Of a stretch of 35,089 nt of DNA, positions 1-8,368 are shown one piece after another. How positions within the stretch are numbered: the first letter of the stretch is position 1; every line of letters begins with the position of its first letter. Source of the stretch: CAZCEC01 sp964497615 (GTDB lineage: Bacteria > Chloroflexota > Anaerolineae > Anaerolineales > UBA6663); the NCBI GenBank assembly GCA_964497615.1, contig CAZCEC010000067.1, positions 1 through 35,089 of the forward strand, written 5' to 3'. The translations under genes and the position numbers were made by a program. The notes beneath the pieces were generated by a model. The model saw only the letters and a list, made by a program, of their open reading frames with translations, had not been told where the DNA came from and did not search any database.

Positions 1-60
1 CCCGCCCCTCATACCCTTTATTCCCCTTATTCCCCTCGCCTTTCCCCCCTTTTTTCCTCC

Positions 61-88
61 TTGACTTCTAGAACACCTGGGCTATACT
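61..88 (+). promoter_or_regulatory. recA promoter (sigma70-like)
   Basis: TTGACT (61-66) and TATACT (83-88) are separated by 16 bases, a good match to the housekeeping consensus. Transcription should begin near base 95, giving a leader of about 60 bases before the recA ATG at 158. Bases 1-60 upstream are almost pure pyrimidine on this strand. The call is inferred from consensus only. Confidence 0.7.
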
Positions 89-96
89 ACTCCCTA

Positions 97-108
97 GTAC
101 ACTTGTTC
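97..108 (+). promoter_or_regulatory. Imperfect LexA (SOS) box before recA
   Basis: The sequence GTAC-ACTT-GTTC followed by G matches the Gram-positive-type LexA box GAAC-N4-GTTC at seven of eight core positions. It lies at or just after the expected transcription start. The perfect version of the same box stands before lexA in this window (29244-29255), which supports reading this one as a weaker operator. A second, poorer half-match (GAAC-ACCT-GGGC, 71-82) lies between the -35 and -10. Confidence 0.5.
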
Positions 109-157
109 GGCTGTGTTGCGCAGCCGCATCGCAAACAGTCCTGAGGAGGACACCGCC

Positions 158-1384
<1,227 letters not shown>

Positions 1385-1438
1385 CCGTTACCGCTTATAC
1401 CGGATCAAAATAGGGCCCCCCAGCAAGTCATTAACATA

Positions 1439-1490
1439 AAAGCGGGACTGGATGACTCACCTCCGTCATCCAGTCCCGCTTTGTTTCCCA
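1439..1490 (+). terminator. Strong intrinsic terminator of recA
   Basis: An 18-bp perfect stem pairs 1439-1456 (AAAGCGGGACTGGATGAC) with 1465-1482 around an 8-base loop, followed by TTGTTT. It ends recA transcription about 55 bases after the stop codon. The following spacer, 1491-1629, is pyrimidine-rich and shows no gene. Confidence 0.9.
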
Positions 1491-1629
1491 GCCCGTGTTG
1501 TTCGTTCTCCCATTTCCCTTACTTCCCCTGTTTCCTGGCATCATCCCCCGAATCCCCCCTTTGCCCACAGGTCCCCACCTTTCCTTCCCCCCGAGGCCCC
1601 TGAGGCCCCGATTTCCCCCGTTTTCCGGC

Positions 1630-1635
1630 TATAAT
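1630..1635 (+). promoter_or_regulatory. -10 element next to the start codon (leaderless-type)
   Basis: A perfect TATAAT ends 6 bases before the ATG at 1642, so transcription would start at or within a base of the A of the start codon. There is no Shine-Dalgarno sequence and no convincing -35. This suggests a leaderless mRNA for the lipoprotein. Confidence 0.55.
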
Positions 1636-1641
1636 CCCCCT

Positions 1642-2267
1642 ATGCTCCGCCTCCGCCTGCTGGCCCTTGCGCTGCTCACCGCCGCCTGCGCCACCACCAC
1701 CCCCCCAGCCTCCTCCACCGCGCCTCTTACCACAACCCAGCCCGTCGTCGTCGCCGTCGCCACCGACACCCCCGCGCCAACGGTCCCCATCACCGGCGCG
1801 CCGTCCGCCACACCAACCGCCACGGACCCAATCATTGCGGGCGCCACCGCCACCCCCGCAAGCACCGCCACCCCTTCACCCACCCTCGGCCCTTGCGCCA
1901 ACGACGCCGACTTCCTGGACGACCTCACCGTCCCCGATGGAACCCAGTTCGAGCCCGGCCAGCCCATCANNNNNNNNNNTCCGTCCGCAACAATGGCACC
2001 TGCGATTGGGACTCGCTCTATCGGTTGGTCTTAGTCAGTGGAAATGCGCTCGGCGCCCGCAGCGAGCACATGCTCTACCCCGCCCGCGCCGGCACAGACG
2101 CCGTCATCGAGCTCAACATGGTCGCCCCCGCCGAGCCCGGCTCCTACACCGGCCGCTGGCAGGCCCGCAACCCCGCGGGCGACCTCTTCGGCGACCGCAT
2201 CTTCATCACCATCGAGGTCGTCGCCCCCGCCCCCGCCGAAACGCCCACCGAAACCCCCGCCCCCTAA
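1642..2267 (+). CDS. Lipoprotein with NBR1-like Ig domain (interrupted by assembly gap)
   Basis: The N-terminus has a basic start, a hydrophobic segment and a lipobox ending LTAAC with Cys16 as the lipidation site, followed by a Thr/Pro/Ala-rich linker of about 70 residues. After the linker, 'DDLTVPDGTQFEPGQPI' leads into the N-run at 1970-1979. The reading then continues in another frame as 'SVRNNGTCDWDSLYRLV' down to 'FITIEVV' and stops at 2267. This resembles the Ig-like (FW/NBR1-type) domain found on many Chloroflexota lipoproteins. The frame change coincides exactly with the N-run, so it is probably a wrong gap length and not a true frameshift. It is likely a surface protein of unknown ligand. 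It converges with the B-box gene, 5 bases away. Confidence 0.75.
1970..1979. other. Assembly gap (10 N) inside lipoprotein gene
   Basis: Ten undetermined bases. The coding frame before the gap (codons starting at 1642 + 3n) and after it differ, so the true missing length is not a match for 10 in frame. Ten is probably a placeholder. Confidence 0.95.
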
Positions 2268-2272
2268 TCCGT

Positions 2273-2842
2273 CTACGGCGTCGCCGTCGGCAGCACTCGC
2301 GGCCCCGCCGAAAAATTCGTCAGCGAGATCGTCAGCGCGCACAGCATGACGATGAGAACGAATCCCAGCAGCATCAGCACAAAGATGCCGCCGCTGGCCA
2401 GCCCCAGCCCCGCCAGCAGCCGCGTCCGCCCCGGGTTGGCCGAGTCGCGCGCCTGCAGCACCCCCACCAGCCCCAGCGCGAACGCCACAAACGGGATCAC
2501 CCACGACAGCCCCGCGCACGCCGCCAGCGCCGACACCCCGCTAATCGCCGCCACCAGCGCCGTCACATCCGTGCTGGTGCCCTTGTAGGGGAGTTCCCCC
2601 GCCGCCGGCCGCGCCGCCGACATCTGCGCGTGCAGGATGCCCTCGGCATACCGCTCAGGCGGCGCCACCTCCTGCCCGGCGTGCAGCGCGTCCGCGGCAT
2701 GATCGGGGCACAGTCGTTTGCCCCCCTCGCCGTACCACAAGCACGCCCCGCACACCGGCCGCCGGCAGTCCTCGCACTGCTCCACGGCCAGCCGCGTCGG
2801 GTGGCGATAACAACTCTGGGAGATTACGTCCCCTCTTCCCAC
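2273..2842 (-). CDS. B-box zinc-finger membrane protein
   Basis: 189 residues starting at GTG 2842, which overlaps the end of ahcY by 19 bases. The N-terminus carries a compact B-box-like zinc site: C11-x2-H14, C23-x2-C26, C31-x2-C34, C45-x2-H48. The second half has two or three hydrophobic segments (about residues 92-125 and 143-172), resembling the DUF4190-type small membrane domain. A B-box followed by membrane helices is common in Chloroflexota proteins of unknown role. It is the last gene of the mtnA-pfkB-ahcY run and is probably translated by coupling with ahcY. No catalytic residues are recognisable, and a link to SAM recycling is only positional. Confidence 0.75.
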   Translation of the reverse strand: MGRGDVISQSCYRHPTRLAVEQCEDCRRPVCGACLWYGEGGKRLCPDHAADALHAGQEVAPPERYAEGILHAQMSAARPAAGELPYKGTSTDVTALVAAISGVSALAACAGLSWVIPFVAFALGLVGVLQARDSANPGRTRLLAGLGLASGGIFVLMLLGFVLIVMLCALTISLTNFSAGPRVLPTATP

Positions 2843-4082
2843 GAATTCAGATACTTCTCCTGCTCCGCCGTCAGCGTGTCAATCGCCACCCCCATCGCCG
2901 CCAGCTTCAGCCGCGCGATCTCCCGGTCAATGGCCGGCGGGATCGGATAGACGCGCTTCTCCAGCTCCTGCGCGTGCTGCACCATGTACTCCGCCCCCAG
3001 CGCCTGGTTGGCGAACGACATGTCCATCACGCTCGGCGGGTGCCCCTCCGCCGCCGCCAGGTTGATCAGCCGGCCGTCCCCCAGCAGGTTGATGCGCCGC
3101 CCGTCGGGCAGCTCAAACTGCTCCACAAACTCGCGCACCCGCTTCTTCTCCTTGGCCATCGCCTCCAGCCCCGGAATATTGATCTCCACGTTGAAGTGGC
3201 CCGAGTTGGAGATGATGGCCCCATCCTTCATCGCCGCGAAATGGTGCTTGTCCAGCACGTTGATGTCGCCCGTCACCGTGCAGAAGATATCGCCGATCTT
3301 CGCCGCCTCGGCCATTGGCATCACGCGGTAGCCGTCCATCACCGCCTCCAGCGCCGGCAGCGGGTCGATCTCCGTCACCACCACGTTGGCCCCCATCCCC
3401 CGCGCGCGCGAAGCCAGCCCGCGTCCGCACCACCCGTACCCCCCCACCACAAACGTCTTCCCCGCCAGCAGCATGTTCGTGGCCCGCACGACGCCGTCNN
3501 NNNNNNNNNNNNNNTGCCATAGCGGTTATCGAAGAAGTGCTTGGTCATGGCGTCGTTCACCGCCATCACCGGGAACTTCAGCGCCCCATCCGCCGCCATC
3601 GCCCGCAGCCGGATCACGCCCGTGGTCGTCTCCTCCGTCCCGCCGATGATCGTCTCCAGCAGGTCGGTCCGCTCCTTGTGGATGGTGCTCACCAGGTCAG
3701 CCCCGTCATCCATCGTCATGTGCGGCTTATGATCCAGCGCCGCCTGGATGTGCTGGTAATAGGTCCGCGTGTCCTCGCCCTTGATGGCGTACACCGGGAT
3801 CTCGAAGTGCGTCACCAGGCTGGCCGCCACGTCGTCCTGCGTCGAGAGCGGGTTCGAGGCGCACAGCACCACGTCCGCCCCGCCCAGTTGCAGGGTGTGC
3901 ATCAGGTTGGCGGTCTCGGCCGTCACGTGCAGGCAGGCCGAAATGCGCACCCCCTTCAGTGGCTGCTCCTTGGCAAACCGCTCCCGGATCAGCCGCAGCA
4001 CCGGCATCTCCTGGTCGCCCCACTCGATCCGGTAACGGCCGCCGTCGGCCAGCCGAGCGTTCTTAATGTCGTGGTTCTGCAT
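2824..4082 (-). CDS. ahcY: Adenosylhomocysteinase (SAHase), gap-interrupted
   Basis: Hydrolyses S-adenosylhomocysteine to adenosine and homocysteine using bound NAD, removing the product inhibitor of SAM methyltransferases. Seen: HVTAETANLMHTL, the substrate segment around DDGADLVSTIH, GGTEETTTGV, the catalytic region 'FPVMAVNDAMTKHFFDNRYG', and the NAD-binding VGGYGWCGRG. The C-terminus ends with the SAHase-typical Lys-Tyr pair (EKYLNSW). The N-run at 3499-3514 falls where the family has a conserved TGQST-type motif. A missing length of 17 (not 16) would restore the frame and give 419 residues, the compact form without the long bacterial insert. The start ATG 4082 overlaps the upstream kinase gene by 20 bases and has AAGGAG 7 bases before it. 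Identity is certain; the gap is an assembly artefact. Confidence 0.95.
3499..3514. other. Assembly gap (16 N) inside ahcY
   Basis: Sixteen undetermined bases. The flanks read RYG on one side and DGVVRATN on the other; SAHases have TGQST plus one residue between these. Seventeen missing bases would fit exactly, so the N-run is one base short and creates an apparent frameshift. Confidence 0.9.
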
Positions 4083-5043
4083 ACGTTGGCTCCTTCAAGG
4101 CATCCAGTAGTCCATTGTCGTCGAAGAATTCGCGATAGCGCGCCACGAACTCGGGGCGCGAATAATGGTGATTGATCGGCCCCAGCGTCTCCAGGCAGTA
4201 GGTCGCCGCCAGCGCCCCCATCCGCCCGGCCACGTCCCACCCCCAACCCGCCGCCATGCCGCGCAGCAGCCCGCCCCGAAAGGCGTCCCCCGCGCCGGTC
4301 GGGTCGCTGATCTGCCTCGGCGGCACCGCCGGGATCCCGTAGAACTGCCCCCCGGCATAGATCGTCGCGCCGTTCTCCCCGCGCGTCACCGCCACGATCT
4401 TGTCGCCCAGCCGCGGGTCCGTCTCAATGATCCCGGTCTTGTCGGTGATCAGGCTCATCTCATAGTCGTTCACCACCAGCATCGCGCAGCCCAGCACCCC
4501 GGTCTCGATCTCCTCCGCCGTCAGCCGCGCCAACTGCCAAGACACGTCGTAGGCATAGGGAATATCCAGGTCAATGCACTCATGCAGGTGCTTGGTCATC
4601 GCCGCCGGGTCGTCCGGCGAGATCACCGCGAAGTCGGGCCGGTACGGCAGGTCGCGGAACGACACCTCCGCCGCGTGCGCCATCGCCCCTGGAAAGAACA
4701 GCGCGATCTGCCCGTTGATGCGGTCCTTGCCGGCGAAGAACGACGCCGTGAACACGTCCGGGATGATCTTCACCGGCCCGGTGTCCACGCCCTGCGCCTC
4801 AAGCCACTCGCGGAAGTCGCCAAAGTCGTGGCCCGCCGTCGCCAGCAGCGCCGGCCGCTCGCCCAGCAGCGCCAGCGTGTAGCCGATGTTGGGCGCCACG
4901 CCCCCGCGATGCCGCGTCATGCTCTCCACCAGGAAGCTCAAGGACAACGAATCCAGTTTGTCCACCAGGATATGGTCCTTGAACTGTCCCGGAAAGGACA
5001 TGATGTAGTCGTAGGCGATGGAGCCGGTGATGACGAAGCGCAT
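4063..5043 (-). CDS. PfkB-family carbohydrate kinase, probable adenosine kinase
   Basis: 326-residue ribokinase/adenosine-kinase-fold enzyme. The PfkB signature DPTGAGDAF is at residues 247-255, with Asp253 the expected catalytic base. The N-terminal substrate region has GSIAYDYI and the GG motif HRGGVAPNIGYTLALLG. Its place between mtnA and ahcY, with a 20-base overlap into ahcY, suggests that it phosphorylates the adenosine released by SAHase to AMP and so pulls the reversible reaction forward. Sequence alone cannot exclude another nucleoside or sugar substrate. The start codon has no Shine-Dalgarno sequence: the mRNA immediately upstream is a 44-base pyrimidine tract (antisense of 5044-5087). 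Confidence 0.88.
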   Translation of the reverse strand: MRFVITGSIAYDYIMSFPGQFKDHILVDKLDSLSLSFLVESMTRHRGGVAPNIGYTLALLGERPALLATAGHDFGDFREWLEAQGVDTGPVKIIPDVFTASFFAGKDRINGQIALFFPGAMAHAAEVSFRDLPYRPDFAVISPDDPAAMTKHLHECIDLDIPYAYDVSWQLARLTAEEIETGVLGCAMLVVNDYEMSLITDKTGIIETDPRLGDKIVAVTRGENGATIYAGGQFYGIPAVPPRQISDPTGAGDAFRGGLLRGMAAGWGWDVAGRMGALAATYCLETLGPINHHYSRPEFVARYREFFDDNGLLDALKEPTYAEPRH

Positions 5044-5087
5044 GAGAAAAGAGAGAGAATAGAAAGAGAAGAAGAAAGAGAGAAGAA
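5044..5087. repeat. Polypurine/polypyrimidine tract in front of the PfkB gene
   Basis: 44 bases of A/G on the plus strand with a single T at 5060. On the transcribed (minus) sense it is a C/U tract running right up to the PfkB start codon, in a place where a ribosome-binding site would be expected. It forms most of the 49-base spacer between mtnA and the kinase gene. Confidence 0.85.
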
Positions 5088-5092
5088 CCAGC

Positions 5093-6142
5093 CTACACGG
5101 CTTCGCCGCGCACTGCCCGCGCCAGGCTGTCGGTGAACGGCGCCCGCGCCACCCCGTTCTCGGTGATGATGCCGGCCAGGTAGCGGTGCGGCGTCACGTC
5201 GAACGCCGGGTTGCGGGCGCTCGCGCCCGCTGGCGTCACTGGCTGGCCGTCGAACTCCAGCCCCAGCACCTCGCGCTCGTCCCGCGTTTCAATCGGGATC
5301 AGCCCGCCATGCGCCAGCGACAAATCCACGGTGGACGTAGGCACGACCGAGTACACCGGCACCCCGTTCTCGTGCGCCACCACCGCCAGCGGGTACGTGC
5401 CGATCTTGTTCGCCACGTCGCCGTTGGCCGCCACCCGGTCCGCCCCCACCAGGCAGATCTTCACCTCGCCGCTGTGCAGAAAGAACCCCGCCGCATTGTC
5501 GGAAATGATGTCGTAAGAGATGCCCTTCTGCGCCAGTTCCCACGCCGTCAGCCGCGCGCCCTGCAATCGCGGCCGCGTCTCATCCACCAGCACGTGCACC
5601 TGCTTGCCCTGCTCGTGCGCGGCGAAGACCACCCCCAGCGCCGTGCCAAAATCCACCGCCGCCAGCGCCCCCGTGTTGCAGTGGTGCAAAATCACATCCC
5701 CGTCGTTGATCAGCGCCGCCCCGTTGTAGCCCATCCGCCGGTTGATCTCCACGTCCTCGTCGGCCAGCCGCTGCGCTTCGGCTAGCAGCGCGTTGCGCAC
5801 ATCGTCGGCGCTCTCCAGGCTCTCGTCTGCTGCCACCCGCAGCAGCCGCGTCAGTGCCCAGTTCAGGTTCACCGCCGTGGGCCGCGCGTGCCGCAGCACC
5901 GCCGCCGCTTTCTCCAGGTCGCGCAGCAGGCTCAGCCGGTCCTTGGCCGTGCTCTGAAAAGCCGCCAGCGCCAGCCCAAACGCCGCCGTCGCCCCGATGG
6001 CCGGCGCCCCGCGCACCACCATGTCAGTGATGGCCTTCGCCACCTCCACATAGTCGTGATAGACCGGCGTTTCCAGCCGGTTGGGCAATAGCCGCTGGTC
6101 AATCAGGCGCACTCCCCCCTCATGCCAATCGACGGTTCGCAT
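5093..6142 (-). CDS. mtnA: S-methyl-5-thioribose-1-phosphate isomerase
   Basis: Converts 5-methylthioribose-1-phosphate to 5-methylthioribulose-1-phosphate in methionine salvage from methylthioadenosine. It has 349 residues, the normal family length. The phosphate-binding RGAPAIG is at residues 44-50, catalytic Cys155 is in HHCNTG and catalytic Asp235 is in VGADR; the 80-residue Cys-Asp spacing is the same as in the B. subtilis enzyme. The start ATG 6142 has GTGAGG 7 bases upstream. It is the first gene of the mtnA-PfkB-ahcY run and is preceded by a promoter and a terminator-like hairpin in its leader. No other methionine-salvage gene lies in the window. The related aIF2B-like/ribose-1,5-bisphosphate isomerases are less likely given the motif set. 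Confidence 0.95.
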   Translation of the reverse strand: MRTVDWHEGGVRLIDQRLLPNRLETPVYHDYVEVAKAITDMVVRGAPAIGATAAFGLALAAFQSTAKDRLSLLRDLEKAAAVLRHARPTAVNLNWALTRLLRVAADESLESADDVRNALLAEAQRLADEDVEINRRMGYNGAALINDGDVILHHCNTGALAAVDFGTALGVVFAAHEQGKQVHVLVDETRPRLQGARLTAWELAQKGISYDIISDNAAGFFLHSGEVKICLVGADRVAANGDVANKIGTYPLAVVAHENGVPVYSVVPTSTVDLSLAHGGLIPIETRDEREVLGLEFDGQPVTPAGASARNPAFDVTPHRYLAGIITENGVARAPFTDSLARAVRGEAV

Positions 6143-6157
6143 TTCCTGGCCTCACAC

Positions 6158-6183
6158 AAAAAGCGCCCTCGAGACGAGAGCGC
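6158..6183 (-). terminator. Attenuator-like hairpin in the mtnA leader
   Basis: On the minus strand a 9-bp stem (GCGCTCTCG / CGAGGGCGC, one G-U pair, loop TCT) is followed by five U residues. It lies between the mtnA promoter (6212-6240) and the mtnA start (6142). There is no upstream minus-strand gene nearer than 6952 that it could terminate. A conditional terminator of the SAM-recycling operon is the simplest reading. No T-box, SAM-riboswitch or leader-peptide motif was recognised. Confidence 0.65.
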
Positions 6184-6211
6184 GGGCCGCAGCAGACGAG
6201 CGAGGTTTAGA

Positions 6212-6240
6212 ATAATAACATGGGGCCGTCAGCCCGTCAA
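6212..6240 (-). promoter_or_regulatory. mtnA operon promoter
   Basis: On the minus strand TTGACG (6240-6235) and TATTAT (6217-6212) are exactly 17 bases apart. The expected start near 6206 gives a leader of about 64 bases that includes the hairpin at 6158-6183. Confidence 0.7.
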
Positions 6241-6259
6241 AGCACCCCCGCCAGCGTCA

Positions 6260-6287
6260 TTGCGCAATCCGCCACTCCCGCTATCAT
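6260..6287 (+). promoter_or_regulatory. Probable promoter of the 6324 gene
   Basis: TTGCGC (6260-6265) and TATCAT (6282-6287) with a 16-base spacer, back to back with the mtnA promoter. The match is moderate. Confidence 0.4.
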
Positions 6288-6323
6288 TCTCAGGCGCACT
6301 GCCTTGCCATCACCGGAGGTCCT

Positions 6324-6719
6324 ATGCCCAGGCGCGTCGTCCTTCACCGCCGTCCCAAGCCCACGCCGCGCAATCTCAACCGCATGGCCGCCGTCCTCAA
6401 GCCCAAACAGCCTATGCTGGACTGGTTGCAGGCCTCGCCCGGCTGGGACCACCCGCTCACCCTGGCCGAGCTGCGTGGCGACGAGTGCCTAGTCCTCCTC
6501 ACGCCTGACTTTGACTTTGTTTCCGACTCCCGGCGCTACGTCGAGCAGCACTTTCGGCAGGTCTTTGAGCTTGAGCTAGGCGGCTGGTTCCAAGACCCGG
6601 CGCTCTGGCCCAAGCCGCTCACCCTCCGGCTCTTTCGCGAGTGGTTCGATATCGAACTCCACTCGATGCTCATCGACCTGACGACGGCGCCCTACGAGAC
6701 AGAATTGCTCTGGGCCTAA
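6324..6719 (+). CDS. Small conserved acidic protein, unknown function
   Basis: 131 residues from ATG 6324, with GGAGG 4 bases upstream; an internal Met at 6384 is the alternative start. The core from 'MAAVLKPKQPMLDWLQ' through 'LTPDFDFVSDSRRYVEQHF' to 'LFREWFDIELHSMLIDL' resembles a small uncharacterised family seen across bacteria (KPK-x-PhhDWh near the start, WP then EWFDhEhHSMhhDL near the end). The body is acidic, and there is no signal peptide or membrane segment. The first 20 residues are basic and may be a spurious extension. It is divergent from mtnA. No function can be assigned. Confidence 0.7.
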   Translation: MPRRVVLHRRPKPTPRNLNRMAAVLKPKQPMLDWLQASPGWDHPLTLAELRGDECLVLLTPDFDFVSDSRRYVEQHFRQVFELELGGWFQDPALWPKPLTLRLFREWFDIELHSMLIDLTTAPYETELLWA

Positions 6720-6934
6720 ACGCCATCGCCCGCCACCTCTGGGTCCAGGTCAATGACAGCGCCGCCTTCGTGATCGCCTTCGGCGACCTCCCCGCGGAGA
6801 TGGCGCCGTGGCCCTCGCCCGCCTCATTCTGGAGCTATCCAGTCGGCCCGCCTGCCAATGGCATTCCCGCGCTGCTCCGCGTAGACTCGCTCGCCCAACT
6901 TCCGCAGGAGCGCGTTGTACGCGCGAACGGCGGC
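6710..6934 (+). pseudogene. Possible gene remnant
   Basis: About 75 codons in one frame use the C-ending codons typical of this genome and read like protein ('LNAIARHLWVQVNDSAAFVIAFGDL', then 'FWSYPVG', then 'LLRVDSLAQLPQERVVRANGG'). There is no start codon or ribosome-binding site, and the sense disappears at about 6935, where the lower-GC segment begins. It could be the middle of an old gene cut by insertion of the neighbouring lipoprotein gene, or chance. The protein is not recognised. Confidence 0.3.
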
Positions 6935-6951
6935 CGGTCTTGCCACCGAAC

Positions 6952-8298
6952 TTATCGTCCGACTGGATTCCAGCTAACAGCCTCAGTCAGTATGTCCTCA
7001 ACAATTAACCGTCTCTCTCGACTGCATATGTCAATGGCATACAGATTCCAACGGCCAGCCGCTTCCTGGATGAAGGCTAATTGCCGATTGTCTGGAGCCC
7101 AAGCATAGTTGTCTATGTCCAGATTGAGGGACTCTGCAATGACATCTTCTTGGAGCCGGTCAGGCCGTATGATGTATAGCCCGCGTGATGTAATCGAAGG
7201 AGGTGATCCTGTCCCCAGTGTTACTGCTCCGTAAGCTACCCCTTGCCCATCAGGCGACCATATGGCTGATGTTTTGAAGGTATCAGAATCGGTAAGTTGC
7301 CTGCGATTCGTCCCATCTGGACTCACCCAGAATAATTGCTCGGGGCTCAGGCCTGGTCTCTCGATGGAAATGAACAGGATACGCTCTCCGCTTGGCTGCC
7401 ACTGCGGCTGCTGGTCGCTGAGTACCTCTGCATCGATCCAACCTATACTGGAGCCATCGGACTTCATGAGATGAATTCGGCGCTGTACGCCGATGCTATC
7501 CAATGCTGCGTCGGATACAACATAACTGCCATCGGGCGACCATGATAAGGTTAACTCCCCCAGTGTTGACCCATGGGTCAAGTTCACAAGGGGAGAACCG
7601 TCTAGGCGGGCGATATACACATCCGTGAACGCGCCATCAGCACCCAGGAACGCAATTGACTGCCCATCAGGTGCCCAGGCGAACCAGCGGTAGTAACGAG
7701 GCAAGTCAGGTGGGTTCCACGCCTCAATGACTCCTTCAGGCGAAACGTTGGTCTTTCCAACACTCACCGATTCGGTGGTGAGCATCGACAACTGCCCGTG
7801 TCTTAGGTCCATAATGTAGAGACCGAACGGCCCCGATACCGGTCCGGACAAGAAGGCCACCCGGCTACCGTCTGGGGACCAGACCGGGCTCATGTCATAA
7901 ACCTGATTGTCAGTTAAGCGAAGAAGGTTGCTTCCATCCGGATCAATCAAGTATATATCGGCGTCCCCATCCCAATCTGCCACGAACACCAAAGGGCCAT
8001 CGCCCATGTCCGCTTGGGGCAAATCAGAACAAACGTCGTCAACCGCAGGCGAATTGGGTGTAGCTGTCGCTGTGGCAGGAAATGGGGTTGCACTGGCGGT
8101 TGGTGTCAGGCTGGCTCTTGGGTTGCCGGTCGCACTGGGGCCGACTGTAATAGTCAGAATTGGTGCAGTCGAATCTGTTGGGCTTGCGGCTGTCGGTCGC
8201 TCAACAACACCGGTCGGCACTGGCGGCGTGCCCGCCACCGGCCGGCACGCCCCCAGCACGCCAACTGCTATGAGCGTCAACAGGCGTAATCTTGACAT
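6952..8298 (-). CDS. TolB/PD40-type beta-propeller lipoprotein
   Basis: 448 residues from ATG 8298 (a GTG directly before it, at 8301, is also possible). A lipobox LGAC gives the lipidated Cys18. A Thr/Pro/Ala linker of about 70 residues follows, then a propeller of WD40-like PD40 blades marked by repeated WSPDGSRVAF, WAPDGQSIAF, WSPDGSYVV, WQPSGERILF, WSPDGQGVAY and WAPDNRQLAF. Such proteins are exported and bind partners or carbohydrates; the ligand is unknown. Base composition is close to 50-53% GC with mixed third positions, clearly below the roughly 70% of genes on both sides, a sign of later acquisition. Confidence 0.85.
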   Translation of the reverse strand: MSRLRLLTLIAVGVLGACRPVAGTPPVPTGVVERPTAASPTDSTAPILTITVGPSATGNPRASLTPTASATPFPATATATPNSPAVDDVCSDLPQADMGDGPLVFVADWDGDADIYLIDPDGSNLLRLTDNQVYDMSPVWSPDGSRVAFLSGPVSGPFGLYIMDLRHGQLSMLTTESVSVGKTNVSPEGVIEAWNPPDLPRYYRWFAWAPDGQSIAFLGADGAFTDVYIARLDGSPLVNLTHGSTLGELTLSWSPDGSYVVSDAALDSIGVQRRIHLMKSDGSSIGWIDAEVLSDQQPQWQPSGERILFISIERPGLSPEQLFWVSPDGTNRRQLTDSDTFKTSAIWSPDGQGVAYGAVTLGTGSPPSITSRGLYIIRPDRLQEDVIAESLNLDIDNYAWAPDNRQLAFIQEAAGRWNLYAIDICSRERRLIVEDILTEAVSWNPVGR

Positions 8299-8319
8299 CA
8301 CGCCCTATCCCCCGTCTTT

Positions 8320-8346
8320 CTCCGCGCTCTCTGCGTGCTCCGCGGT
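8320..8346 (+). repeat. Three tandem 9-bp units in an intergenic spacer
   Basis: CTCCGCGCT, CTCTGCGTG, CTCCGCGGT: three degenerate copies of a 9-base unit between the PD40 lipoprotein gene and the AIM24-like gene. Similar C/T/G-rich intergenic text recurs elsewhere in the window. Function unknown. Confidence 0.6.
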
Positions 8347-8368
8347 GAATTCTGCCGGATAGGGTCTG

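Noticed and set aside
1970..1982. True frameshift in the NBR1-like lipoprotein gene
   Set aside because: The frame change falls exactly on the N-run, so a wrong gap length explains it better than mutation.
6143..6240. T-box or SAM/SAH riboswitch before mtnA
   Set aside because: The leader is only about 64 bases and lacks the T-box GGTGG-ACCGCG sequence and the multi-helix layout of SAM/SAH switches; only a simple hairpin with U5 is seen.
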